A stretch of DNA of 51,004 nt from Roseateles chitinivorans (lineage in GTDB: Bacteria > Pseudomonadota > Gammaproteobacteria > Burkholderiales > Burkholderiaceae_C): the NCBI RefSeq assembly GCF_002761755.1, contig NZ_PEOG01000042.1, positions 1 through 51,004 on the forward strand, written 5' to 3'. The position numbers and the translations under genes were made by a program. The stretch's first letter is position 1; each line of letters begins with the position of its first letter. Shown here piece after piece: positions 41,789-51,004 of this stretch. The notes below the pieces were generated by a model, which saw only the letters and a program-made list of their open reading frames with translations, ran no database searches and had not been told where the DNA came from.

Positions 41789-43128
41789 GCCTCCGACACC
41801 GACTCCAGGCCGCAGCCGAGCTGCTGAGCCGCTATGCGCAGGTCACGCGGCATGCGTGGCGGCTGCAATCCGCGCAGGGCACGCCCGACCTCAAGGCCCA
41901 CGAGGCCGAGTTCCTGCCCGCCGCCCTGGCCCTGCAGGCCAGCCCGGTCTCCCCGGCCGGCCGATGGGTCGCACGCGGCCTGATCGGGATGGTGCTGATC
42001 GCGCTGGCCTGGGCCACCTTCAGCCAGGTCGACGTCGTCTCCGTCGGCCAGGGCAAGATCGCCGTCACCGGCGAGACCAAGACCATCTCCGCGACCCAGG
42101 TCGCATCGGTGCGCGCCATCCACGTCGCCGAGAACCAGCGCGTGCGCGCCGGTCAATTGCTGATCGAGCTCGACGAGCGCGAGGCCGGCAGCGAATTCGA
42201 CAAGGCGGACGGGGAGCGCCAGACCGCTGCCGTGCAGGCGGCCGTCCACCGGGCGCTGATCGACGCGCTGGGCTCCGGTCGCGCGCCGCGCCTGGAGCCG
42301 CTGGCGGGGGTCGACGAGGACCGGCGCCGCGCCGGCGAGCTTTTCCTGGCCGATGCCTGGAGCGAGTACGCCGCCCGCCGCGACCGGCTGGCCGCCGAGA
42401 TCGCGCGCCATGAGGCGGCTCTGCCGCTGGCGGTCGATCGCGAGCGCGACTACGAGGCGCTCGCCGCCACGCGCGACGTGTCGCGCGATGCGTGGATGCA
42501 GCGCAAGGGGGCGCGGCTCGAGATCGAAGGCCAGCTCGCCCAGGCGCGTGCCCAGCAGGCGGAGCTGCGCGCCAGCCTGCGCAAGTCGGCGCAGGATCGC
42601 CTCGCCGAGGCCCTGCGCACGACGCAGGCGGCGGCGCAGGACGTGGTCCGGGCGACCGCCCACCGGGCGCTGCTGCAGCTGCGCTCCCCGGTGGACGGCA
42701 CGGTCCAGCAACTGGCGGTGCACACCGTCGGCGCCGCGGTCCCCGCCGCGCAGGCGCTGATGCAGATCGTGCCCAGCAGCGACCGCGTGCAGTTCGAGGC
42801 CTTCATCGAGAACCGCGATGCCGGCTTCGTCCATGAGGGCGACACCGTGGCGGTGAAGATCGACGCCTTCGACTACACCCGCTACGGCACGCTGCCAGGC
42901 CGCGTGCTGCATGTCTCGCGCGACGCGATCCACGACGACAAGCGCGGCCTGGTGTTCGCGGTCACCGTGGAGCTGTCCCAGACCAGCGTGCAGGTGGACG
43001 GCAAGGCCGTCGCGCTCAGCCCCGGCATGTCGGGCTCGGTGGACATCCGCACCGGACGCCGCCGCGTCATCGAGTACGTGCTGTCGCCGCTGGTCCAGCA
43101 CCGCGAGGAAAGCCTGCGCGAGCGCTGA
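41785..43128 (+). CDS. HlyD-family membrane-fusion (periplasmic adaptor) protein
   Basis: A 447-residue type I secretion adaptor. One transmembrane helix near residue 70 (GLIGMVLIALAWATFSQ) follows a cytoplasmic N-terminus of about 60 residues. The first lipoyl half is VVSVGQGKIAVTGETKTI, then a long coiled coil (about residues 150-290), the second lipoyl half with LRSPVDGTVQQLAVHTVG, and a beta-barrel ending in SPGMSGSVDIRTGRRR. The final segment RRVIEYVLSPLVQHREESLRER matches the family C-terminus. It bridges the ABC transporter and the TolC homologue. ATG 41785 overlaps the ABC gene stop (ATGA), so the two are translationally coupled. It is convergent with the kinase cluster, 18 bp away. 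Confidence 0.95.
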   Translation: MSLRHRLQAAAELLSRYAQVTRHAWRLQSAQGTPDLKAHEAEFLPAALALQASPVSPAGRWVARGLIGMVLIALAWATFSQVDVVSVGQGKIAVTGETKTISATQVASVRAIHVAENQRVRAGQLLIELDEREAGSEFDKADGERQTAAVQAAVHRALIDALGSGRAPRLEPLAGVDEDRRRAGELFLADAWSEYAARRDRLAAEIARHEAALPLAVDRERDYEALAATRDVSRDAWMQRKGARLEIEGQLAQARAQQAELRASLRKSAQDRLAEALRTTQAAAQDVVRATAHRALLQLRSPVDGTVQQLAVHTVGAAVPAAQALMQIVPSSDRVQFEAFIENRDAGFVHEGDTVAVKIDAFDYTRYGTLPGRVLHVSRDAIHDDKRGLVFAVTVELSQTSVQVDGKAVALSPGMSGSVDIRTGRRRVIEYVLSPLVQHREESLRER

Positions 43129-43146
43129 AGCCCGGCCAGGCGCGCC

Positions 43147-44391
43147 TCATGGCACCGGGGCCGGTGCGCCGCCGGGGCCGGCGTTGCCGCCCGGCGGGTC
43201 CGGGTCGGGCAGTTCCGCGAAGAAGGTGGAGCCCCGGCCCAGCTCGCTGTGCGCGCCGACCCGGCCGCCCTGCGCCTCCACGATGCGCTTGGTCAGGGCC
43301 AGGCCCAGGCCGGTGCCCCGGTACTGGGAGCGCACCGCCGAAGGCAGCTGCGTGAACTCGGTGAACAGGCGCGCCAGGTCCTCGTCCGCGATGCCTGGTC
43401 CGGTGTCCTCGACTTCGACGCGGAACCGGTGATCCCCGCAAGGCGCCGCCCGCACCGTCAGATGGCCGCCTTCCGGCGTGAACTTCCACGCATTCGAGAG
43501 GTAGTTGTAGAGCACCTGGCGCAGGCGCAGCGCGTCGGTCCAGACCAGGCCGAGTTCGTCGTCGATCTCCAGGTCCACCGAGAGCGGCTTGTCGGAGAAG
43601 CTGCCGGTGACGACATCCACCACCTCGCGGACGATGTCCACCACGTTGGTCGCGGCCGGATGCAGCTCCATGCTGCCCGCCTCCAGCCGCGCCAGGTCGA
43701 GGATGTCGTTGATCAGGTCCAGCAGGTGGCGGCCGCCGGACAGGATGTGGCCGGCGTAGCTGCGGACCCGCTCCGGCGGCAGCGCGGTGGCGCCGTCCGC
43801 CAGCAGCTGGGAGAAGCCGATCACCGCGTTCAGCGGCGTGCGCAGCTCATGGGACATGTTGGCCAGCAACCGGCCCTTGTGGCGGCTGATCTCCAGGATG
43901 CGCTTGTTCTCCAGTTCGAGTTCCGCGCTGCGCAGGCGCAGCGCCTGCGCCCGCATGCGCACGCGGGCCTCGCGGGTGCGGGCCTCGGCGTAGTCGATCG
44001 CCCGCACCAGCGTGCGCGCCTGCACGTCCTGCTTGGACAGGTAGTCCTGCGCGCCGGCCGTCATGCAGGACATCGCCAGCGCATCGTCCTCCATGCCGGT
44101 GAGCACCACGATCGGCGTGTCGCGCGCCTGGGCCCGCACGGCGCTGACGCATTCGATGCCGGCGGCGTCGGGCAGGTGCAGGTCGAGCAGCACCGCCGCC
44201 ACCCGGTGCCGCTCCAGCAGCGCGACCGCCTCGGACAGCCGTGTCGCGCGCACCACCGTGCGCGGCGCCCGGGCGGTGGCCTCGGCCAGCAGGTCGGTGA
44301 TCAGGTCGGCGTCGCCGTCGTTGTCCTCGACCAGCAGGATCGGCAGCGGCGCACGGCGCGCCGTGGCCAGGTCGTCGGGCAGTGCGCTCAT
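43147..44391 (-). CDS. Response regulator-histidine kinase hybrid (REC-HisKA-HATPase)
   Basis: A 414-residue cytoplasmic protein. An N-terminal receiver domain ([15 protein letters not shown]; phospho-acceptor Asp70 in LLDLHLPDA) is linked by a coiled coil to a kinase. The kinase has His[12 protein letters not shown] and ATPase motifs [15 protein letters not shown] and GTGLGLAL. There is no membrane segment. The receiver-first layout is common in signalling chains where a CheY-like or hybrid partner feeds the kinase. The start ATG 44391 overlaps the stop of the CheY-like gene, so the three genes 46267-43147 are translationally coupled. The C-terminus is Pro/Gly-rich. Output is unknown. Confidence 0.9.
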   Translation of the reverse strand: MSALPDDLATARRAPLPILLVEDNDGDADLITDLLAEATARAPRTVVRATRLSEAVALLERHRVAAVLLDLHLPDAAGIECVSAVRAQARDTPIVVLTGMEDDALAMSCMTAGAQDYLSKQDVQARTLVRAIDYAEARTREARVRMRAQALRLRSAELELENKRILEISRHKGRLLANMSHELRTPLNAVIGFSQLLADGATALPPERVRSYAGHILSGGRHLLDLINDILDLARLEAGSMELHPAATNVVDIVREVVDVVTGSFSDKPLSVDLEIDDELGLVWTDALRLRQVLYNYLSNAWKFTPEGGHLTVRAAPCGDHRFRVEVEDTGPGIADEDLARLFTEFTQLPSAVRSQYRGTGLGLALTKRIVEAQGGRVGAHSELGRGSTFFAELPDPDPPGGNAGPGGAPAPVP

Positions 44392-44809
44392 GGCAGCTTC
44401 ACCACCGTGAACCAGAAGCCCTCGATCGCCTGCACGATGGACTGGAAGGCCACCAGTCCCACCGGCTTGGTCACATAGCAGTTGGCGCCGAGCTGGTAGC
44501 TCTTGACGATGTCGTGCTCCGCGTCCGAGGAGGTCAGCACCACCACCGGGATCTCCCGGAGCTCGGGCTCGACCTTGATGCGGGCCAGCACCTCCCGGCC
44601 GCCCAGCTTCGGCAGGTTGAGGTCGAGCAGGATCAGGTCGGGCCGCGGCGCCGCCTCATAGGGCGGCTCGCGCAGCAGCCGCGCCAGTGCCTGCGCGCCG
44701 TCCACCGCGACCGCGATGTCCAGGCGCAGCCGGCTCTGCTCCAGCGTCTCGGCCACCAGGTCGGCGTCGCCGGGGTTGTCCTCGATCAGCAGGATGTTCA
44801 GCGGTTGGC

Positions 44810-44813
<4 letters not shown>
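44388..44813 (-). CDS. Stand-alone CheY/Rcp1-like response regulator
   Basis: A 141-residue single receiver domain. It shows [14 protein letters not shown], phospho-acceptor Asp64 in [13 protein letters not shown] and lysine in YVTKPVG. The EDNPGDAxL start and the insertion before LDLNLP are typical of the Rcp1/phytochrome-partner subgroup. It has no output domain and probably shuttles phosphate between the PAS kinase upstream and the REC-kinase downstream. Overlaps: its ATG (44813) sits in the stop region of the PAS kinase (44810), and its stop sits in the start of the next gene (44388-44391). Confidence 0.93.
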
Positions 44814-46267
<1,454 letters not shown>

Positions 46268-46406
46268 GGGCCCTCCCTGGGCGTGCGTCATGCGCACATG
46301 AATTTGAGTGGAGGTGTATCACGGGCCTGGGGCGCGCGCCAAGGGGTCACCCGTCCCCGAGAGGGGGACGATGGGCCCGGGCAACGGCCCTTCGGGGGCG
46401 TCCGCT

Positions 46407-46412
46407 TACACT
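46407..46412 (+). promoter_or_regulatory. Candidate -10 element before the amino-acid dehydrogenase
   Basis: TACACT in the context CCGCTTACACTGGCG lies 91 bp before ATG 46503 and resembles the -10 candidates seen before valS and the rhomboid gene. No clear -35 was found, so this is a weak call. Confidence 0.3.
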
Positions 46413-46502
46413 GGCGCCCCCCAATGCGCCACAAGCGCCGGGCACACCGCCGGCCCGCCACGGGCCGGTTTCCCTTCAAGCATCACAAGTGCAGGTTCAC
46501 CC

Positions 46503-47609
46503 ATGAACGCCCTGACCGACATCGCCCGCGCGCTGGCCGCCGGCTCGTCCGACTCCCTCCCCTCCTCGCTCTTCGGGCTGCCCGACCAGGCCCCGCATGA
46601 ACGCGTGCTGCTGGCCGCCGATCCGGCGACCGGCCTGAAGGCGATCCTGGCGGTGCACAGCACCGCGCGCGGCCCGGCCTTCGGCGGCTGCCGCTTCTGG
46701 AGCTACGACAACGAACTGGCCGCGCTGAATGACGCGCTGCGCCTGTCGCAGGGCATGAGCCTGAAGAACGCGCTGGCCAACCTGCCGTTCGGCGGCGGCA
46801 AGGCGGTGATCCTCAAGCCGCAGGGCGACTTCGACCGCGCCGCGCTGTTCGCGGCCTTCGGCCGCGCGGTGCAGTCGCTGCAAGGCGCCTACATCACCGC
46901 CGAGGACGTCGGCACGACCACCGCCGACATGACGGGCATGCTGGCCCACACGCAGTACGTGTCGGGCATCCCGCGCGACGGCGCCTTCGGTGGCGATCCC
47001 AGCCCCAAGACCGCCTACGGCGTGTTCGTCTCGATCGACGAAGGCGTCAAGCGCGTGCTGGGCCGCGAGTCGCTCGAGGGCGTGCGCGTCGCGCTGCAGG
47101 GCCTGGGCGCGGTGGGCTGGCACCTGGCCGAGTACCTGCACCGGGCCGGCGCGAAGCTGGTCGTCGCCGACGTCAATGCCGAGAAGGTCGCCCGCGCGCA
47201 GGCCGAGCTGGGCGCTACTGCGGTGAGCGTGACCGAGATCCTGGCCGCCGATGTCGACGTGGTCGCCCCGTGCGCCCTGGGCGCGACGCTGAACGCGCAG
47301 TCGATCCCGGCGCTGAAGGCCACGCTGATCGCCGGCGCTGCCAACAACCAGTTGGCCACGGCGGCCGACGGCGATGCGCTGCAGGCCCGCGGCATCACCT
47401 ACCTGCCGGACTACCTGGTGAACGCCGGCGGCATCATCAGCGTCGCCCGCGAGTTCCGCAACGAGGGCGAGGAATCCGCCGTGATGGCCGAAGTCGGCCA
47501 GATCCGCGGCCGCGTCGCCGAGCTGCTGGAACGCGTCAAGGCCAGCGGCCGGACGCCGGCCCGCGAAGCCGACGCCTGGGCGCGCTCGCTGCTGGTGAAG
47601 CCGGCCTGA
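46503..47609 (+). CDS. Leu/Glu/Phe/Val dehydrogenase (leucine dehydrogenase-like)
   Basis: A 368-residue NAD-dependent amino-acid dehydrogenase interconverting an amino acid and its 2-oxo acid. The catalytic core is ALANLPFGGGKAVI with the glycine-rich loop and lysine. Upstream GPAFGGCRFWSYDN and the ITAEDVGTTTADM block are intact. The Rossmann loop is ALQGLGAVGWHLAEYL. The C-terminal NNQLATAADGDALQ and DYLVNAGGIISVA match leucine and valine dehydrogenases rather than glutamate dehydrogenase, which is longer. Substrate preference among branched-chain or aromatic amino acids is not certain. A long open frame upstream of the ATG is not supported. ATG 46503 is preceded by CAGG at eight bases. 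Confidence 0.92.
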   Translation: MNALTDIARALAAGSSDSLPSSLFGLPDQAPHERVLLAADPATGLKAILAVHSTARGPAFGGCRFWSYDNELAALNDALRLSQGMSLKNALANLPFGGGKAVILKPQGDFDRAALFAAFGRAVQSLQGAYITAEDVGTTTADMTGMLAHTQYVSGIPRDGAFGGDPSPKTAYGVFVSIDEGVKRVLGRESLEGVRVALQGLGAVGWHLAEYLHRAGAKLVVADVNAEKVARAQAELGATAVSVTEILAADVDVVAPCALGATLNAQSIPALKATLIAGAANNQLATAADGDALQARGITYLPDYLVNAGGIISVAREFRNEGEESAVMAEVGQIRGRVAELLERVKASGRTPAREADAWARSLLVKPA

Positions 47610-47640
47610 TCGGCCTTCGCGCGTGCCCGTGGGCGCGCGC

Positions 47641-48267
47641 TCAGCGCGCTGCGGCGTCGGTGCAGTCCGCGGCGGGCAGGCCGGGCCGTTCCAGGCGGAA
47701 CTCCCGGCCCTTGTTCCACAAGAGGTAGTCGCCGTCGGCGAGCCGGCCGCCGTAGCGCGCGCCTGAGGCGCTGACCTGGTGGTCGAGCACCACGCTGCCC
47801 TGCGCGGTCTTGAGCACCGCGGCGCCCGGGTCGCTGTTGACGAAGGTGACGGTCACCTCGCCGTCGACAGTAGGGCAGCGCAGCGGCAAGGGCCCGACCG
47901 CGATGCCGCGCCGGTCCTCGCGCCGCGCGTCCGGCAGCGCGCGCAGCTCGGCGATGCGCAGCGCGTATTCATCGCGGACGCAGCGCCGCGGGTCATCGCG
48001 CTTCCAGCAGTCATCGCGGCCCTTGAGCCAGCCGCGCTGCATCGCCTTCAACTCCGGATGCCGCCGGGCCTGGGGGCCGGTGCTCGCCAGGCCGTACAGC
48101 CGCGCGACCTCCCGGTCGAGCTGGGCGAGCTCGGCGTCCTCACACACCAGGCGCTCGGCCTGGCCGGCCGGCTTCGCGCACGAGAAGCTCGGGCCGGCGG
48201 CCCAGGCCGCCGGCGCCGCGGCCAGCGCCAGCGCCAGCGCCATCAGCGTCAAACGGAAAGGCGTCAT
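47641..48267 (-). CDS. Secreted LprI-MliC two-domain protein (lysozyme-inhibitor-like)
   Basis: A 208-residue exported protein. The signal peptide MALALALAAAPAAWA is cleaved near residue 22. An LprI/DUF1311-type cysteine-rich helical domain follows (FSCAKPAGQAERLVCED ... GRDDCW ... RRCVRDEYALRIAEL). A C-terminal MliC-like beta domain has LRCPTVDGEVTVTFVN and ARYGGRLADGDYLLWNKG, with a closing cysteine. MliC and LprI proteins inhibit C-type lysozyme in the periplasm, which is the likely role here. ATG 48267 has GGAG at six bases and starts the signal peptide directly; the frame upstream to 48531 overlaps the oxidoreductase and is spurious. Confidence 0.85.
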   Translation of the reverse strand: MTPFRLTLMALALALAAAPAAWAAGPSFSCAKPAGQAERLVCEDAELAQLDREVARLYGLASTGPQARRHPELKAMQRGWLKGRDDCWKRDDPRRCVRDEYALRIAELRALPDARREDRRGIAVGPLPLRCPTVDGEVTVTFVNSDPGAAVLKTAQGSVVLDHQVSASGARYGGRLADGDYLLWNKGREFRLERPGLPAADCTDAAAR

Positions 48268-48320
48268 CAGGGTCTCCTGCTCCAAGGAACTCGATCCGGA
48301 GGCCCATTCTCCGCCCCGCC

Positions 48321-51004
48321 TCAGAGCGAATTGAGGAAGGCCAGCAAAGCCTCGCGGTCCGCGGTGCTCAGCTTGACGAAACGCTGGCGGCTGGCCGCTG
48401 CTTCGCCGCCGTGCCAGACGATCGCCTCGGTCAGCGTGCGAGCGCGGCCGTCGTGCAGGTAACCCACCTTCACACCGGGACCCGCCACCGCCTCGGTATA
48501 GCCGATGCCCCACAGCGGCGAGGTGCGCCACTGGCTGCCGCTGGCCTGGTCCTCGGCCAGGTTGTCGGCCAGATCGCTGCCCATGTCGTGCAGCAGCAGG
48601 TCGGTGTAGGGCTTGATCGTCTGGTTGCGCATCTCCGCCAGCTCGCTGGCCAGGCCGGTCTTCATCTCGGCCACATGGCAGGCGGTGCAGCGGATGCTGG
48701 AGAACACCTGCGCCCCCGCCGCGACCTTGACCGGATCCACCGCCAGGTAGGACAGCGGCGTCACGCCCTTCGGGAAGCCGCTGACCAGGCTGCGCTGCGC
48801 CGGCACGCCGAGCTGGGCGACGTAGCGCGAGATCAGCTGCAGCTCATCCTCGCTCAGGCCCTTCTCCACCTTCTTCTTGTCGCACTGGGCCGGGCCGGCC
48901 AGGCAGTCGCGGTTCGGATAGATCGGCGACGTGACCGACATGTCCAGCAGCGCCGCGTTGGCCGTCTGATGGCGCAGGCTGACCTTGGTCGCCTTCCAGC
49001 CGTAGCGGCCCACCCGCACCTGGCCGGTCTCCGGGTCGTAGACCAGGTTGGCCTGGCCCTTCACGCCATCCTCGTCCGGCGTGCTGCGGACCCGCGCCAG
49101 GATGTCCGCGTCGGGGATCGCCTCCAGCAGGCCCAGGCCGATCACCGGTTGCGCACTGCGCAGCGAATAGGCCGCCGGCGTCGGGCCGTCGAAGCGGATC
49201 CGCGGCTTGCTCAGCGTCACGACCGTGCCGTCGGCCAGGGTGACCGTGCGGGTGTCGAAGCCGGCCACGCGCACCGCATTGCCCCAGTCCTGAGCGGCGC
49301 CGGTGGCGAGGGAGCGCGCGTTCATCTGGACCGCCAGCCCGTAGACCGGATGCGCCTGCTGCTTGCCGTCCGAACCGATCGCGGCGGTGCGCACCGCCAT
49401 CGTGTCCAGGCGCTGGTTGATCACCTGCGGCGCCAGGCTGCGGCCGTTGTTGATGTGGCAACCGAAGCAGTTGGTCTGGTTGAAGCGCGGCCCCTGCAGC
49501 TTCACCGCGGCGGTGTTGCGGTCGTTGCCCGCCTCGTTGTGATCGCCGGTCCACATGTTGGTGTGGAACCAGCGCCGGCCCTCGACGAAGCGCTGCATGT
49601 TCTGCATCCCGATCTGCGTGTTGGGCTGCTGGAACATGAAGGTCGCGTTGTCGGCGTAGTCGTAGGAGATGGAGCCGGTGCCGCCCTGCAGCGTCTCGGC
49701 CGGCAGCGGCGCGTTCAGCAGGCGCGGCTGCACGCCGTACCAGGGGCGCAGGCCGCTGCCCACGACATAGGTCACCTCGTTGGTGTAGTAGCGGAAATTG
49801 CCGTTGTCCCCGATCGCGTCCATCGACGCGCGGCTCGCGAAGAAGGAACCGGTGAACTCGATCGCGTCGCCGATCTTGAGATCGCGCGAGGGCACGTTGA
49901 CCCCGTTGGGCACCAGCACGCCATTGGCATTGGCGGCCACGTCCTGGTGACCCGGCACGTTGTCCAGCACCACCGAGCAGCCGTCATTCGCGCCGATGAC
50001 GCCGGCGAAGCCGCTGGTCGGCTTGAGCAGCGCGCCCTCGGGCGGCTTGGGGACCACCGGGCAGGAGGTCAGGTCCTTGAAGCCGTCGGTGTAGGTGGTG
50101 TTGTCCAGCAGCCGGCCCGGCGACATCCAGCCGTAGCCGGTGACGCCGGCGTCGTCGAAGCGACGGAAGAAGGAATGGCCGCCCCCGCGCTGCGCCTGCT
50201 GGTAGTACTGGTTGACGATGATGCGGGGCTTGGTGACGCCGGCCACGCGGCTGTTGTCGATGAACTCCACACCCCAGGTGCGGTTCTTGAAGTAGTTGGA
50301 GATGAAGTTGAGGTAGGCGCCCGGGCCCTTGTCCTGCGGCTTGCCGTTGGCGTCCACCGTGTCGTTGGGGCCGAAGCCGACTTCGTTCCAGTCCTCGCCG
50401 CGCTCGCGCGCATGGCGCGAGCGACCGACGAAGCCGAAGCGGGTCACCAGCGTGCCGTCCGGCAGCGAGAACTGCACCTGCTCCAGCACCGCCGGTGCGG
50501 CGGGCGTCACCGCCGTCGCGCCCGCCGGGGGCACCGGCAGGGCCGAGGTGGTGAGCGTCGGCAGCGTGTTGTCGCTGCCCGGCGCGACGACGCTGACCTC
50601 GAACAGCGAGTAGCCGTACTGCGTGGCACGCGCGACGCCCTGCAGGCGCAGGTAGCGCACATTGGCGTTCAGGTTGAAGAACTCCTCGGTGCCGCCCTTG
50701 CCGCCGGCCACGTAGCGCAGCTGGTACCAGGTTTCGCCGTCGTCGGACACCTGCAGCGCGTATTCCTTGCCATAGGCGTTCTCCCACACCAGCTTCAGAT
50801 AGCCGATCGGCTTCTTGGCGCCGAAGTCGAACTGGATCCAGGCCTTGTCGTCGGGTTTGCTGGACCAGCGGCTGGCCAGGTTGCCGTCGATCGCCTTGTC
50901 CGGGCCGTTGGCGTCGTTCTCGGTCGCGCTGGACGTGGCCTTGACGATCGCCACCGCCGCGCCGGGCTGGCTGAGGTCCAGGCCCGTGGGCAGCTGCAGC
51001 GCAG
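48321..51004 (-). CDS. Di-haem oxidoreductase with F5/8 type C (discoidin) domain, N-terminus outside window
   Basis: At least 894 residues are visible; the frame is open to the window edge (GLDLSQPGAAVAIVKAT...), so the start lies outside. The N-terminal visible part is a discoidin/F5-8C carbohydrate-binding-type domain (ASRWSSKPDDKAWIQFDFG ... VRYLRLQGVARATQYGYSLF). The main part is a di-haem oxidoreductase of the DUF1111/DHOR type related to cytochrome c peroxidase, with two haem sites CFGCH and CTACH. It is presumably exported, oxidising a substrate or reducing peroxide in the periplasm or outside the cell. The GTG at 50954 is only the first in-frame start codon inside the window and not the true start. 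Confidence 0.88.
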   Translation of the reverse strand, partial: ALQLPTGLDLSQPGAAVAIVKATSSATENDANGPDKAIDGNLASRWSSKPDDKAWIQFDFGAKKPIGYLKLVWENAYGKEYALQVSDDGETWYQLRYVAGGKGGTEEFFNLNANVRYLRLQGVARATQYGYSLFEVSVVAPGSDNTLPTLTTSALPVPPAGATAVTPAAPAVLEQVQFSLPDGTLVTRFGFVGRSRHARERGEDWNEVGFGPNDTVDANGKPQDKGPGAYLNFISNYFKNRTWGVEFIDNSRVAGVTKPRIIVNQYYQQAQRGGGHSFFRRFDDAGVTGYGWMSPGRLLDNTTYTDGFKDLTSCPVVPKPPEGALLKPTSGFAGVIGANDGCSVVLDNVPGHQDVAANANGVLVPNGVNVPSRDLKIGDAIEFTGSFFASRASMDAIGDNGNFRYYTNEVTYVVGSGLRPWYGVQPRLLNAPLPAETLQGGTGSISYDYADNATFMFQQPNTQIGMQNMQRFVEGRRWFHTNMWTGDHNEAGNDRNTAAVKLQGPRFNQTNCFGCHINNGRSLAPQVINQRLDTMAVRTAAIGSDGKQQAHPVYGLAVQMNARSLATGAAQDWGNAVRVAGFDTRTVTLADGTVVTLSKPRIRFDGPTPAAYSLRSAQPVIGLGLLEAIPDADILARVRSTPDEDGVKGQANLVYDPETGQVRVGRYGWKATKVSLRHQTANAALLDMSVTSPIYPNRDCLAGPAQCDKKKVEKGLSEDELQLISRYVAQLGVPAQRSLVSGFPKGVTPLSYLAVDPVKVAAGAQVFSSIRCTACHVAEMKTGLASELAEMRNQTIKPYTDLLLHDMGSDLADNLAEDQASGSQWRTSPLWGIGYTEAVAGPGVKVGYLHDGRARTLTEAIVWHGGEAAASRQRFVKLSTADREALLAFLNSL

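Overview
The window is high-GC DNA (third codon positions almost all G/C) with gene content typical of a Burkholderiales betaproteobacterium, most like the Roseateles/Mitsuaria/Rubrivivax group. That placement is an inference from protein style and codon use, not from a search. Genes lie on both strands and almost all appear intact. The first and last genes run off the window.

Layout. 1-4.2 kb is a housekeeping mix: a threonine-dehydratase-like PLP enzyme, a GIY-YIG-like protein, a gamma carbonic anhydrase, an AlkB-like dioxygenase and a VOC protein. 4.2-6.3 kb holds a two-gene accessory unit: an alpha/beta hydrolase and a protein with hydrophobic segments whose N-terminus resembles a cargo-sorting segment. 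6.6-8.1 kb looks like a remnant integron cassette array: attC-like sites flank two lower-GC genes (an unknown protein and a prolyl-4-hydroxylase-like oxygenase), and no integrase is present in the window. 8.2-18.2 kb is almost all on the minus strand and mostly regulatory: an MHYT-GGDEF diguanylate cyclase, an AraC/VOC/DUF1801 cluster, and two OmpR-type two-component systems. One of these sits in a tightly overlapping operon with a His-rich protein and a ferredoxin. 18.6-29.4 kb is core metabolism: valS, galU, a TusA-like protein, a NUDIX hydrolase, cysM, tRNA-Leu(CAA), a rhomboid protease, a sugar-epimerase-like SDR, a CDP-6-deoxy-glucoseen-reductase-like flavoprotein and a 2OG-Fe dioxygenase. 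The dehydrogenase next to valS has the fold of a D-2-hydroxyacid dehydrogenase but lacks two of the three catalytic residues.

29.6-43.1 kb is the standout. It is a four-gene type I secretion locus: a TolC-like outer-membrane channel, a 2697-residue repeat protein, an HlyB-like ABC transporter with a degenerate C39 domain, and an HlyD-like adaptor. The giant protein consists of about 2,250 residues of short Leu/Ala-rich helical repeats. These are grouped into roughly 28 higher-order units, each marked by a Trp-x-Asn-Ala-Leu-like motif. A calpain-type cysteine protease domain follows, with Cys2407, His2564 and Asn2582 visible. It has no RTX nonapeptides. The upstream region is AT-rich, with operator-like inverted repeats. 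The most economical reading is a secreted or surface-displayed giant protease, and this is the best candidate for an undescribed system in the window.

43.1-46.3 kb is a translationally coupled three-gene phosphorelay on the minus strand (PAS-PAS kinase, CheY-like regulator, REC-kinase), convergent with the secretion operon. The window ends with a Leu/Glu-type amino-acid dehydrogenase, an LprI-MliC lysozyme-inhibitor-like protein and a large di-haem oxidoreductase that starts outside the window and carries a discoidin (F5/8 type C) domain.
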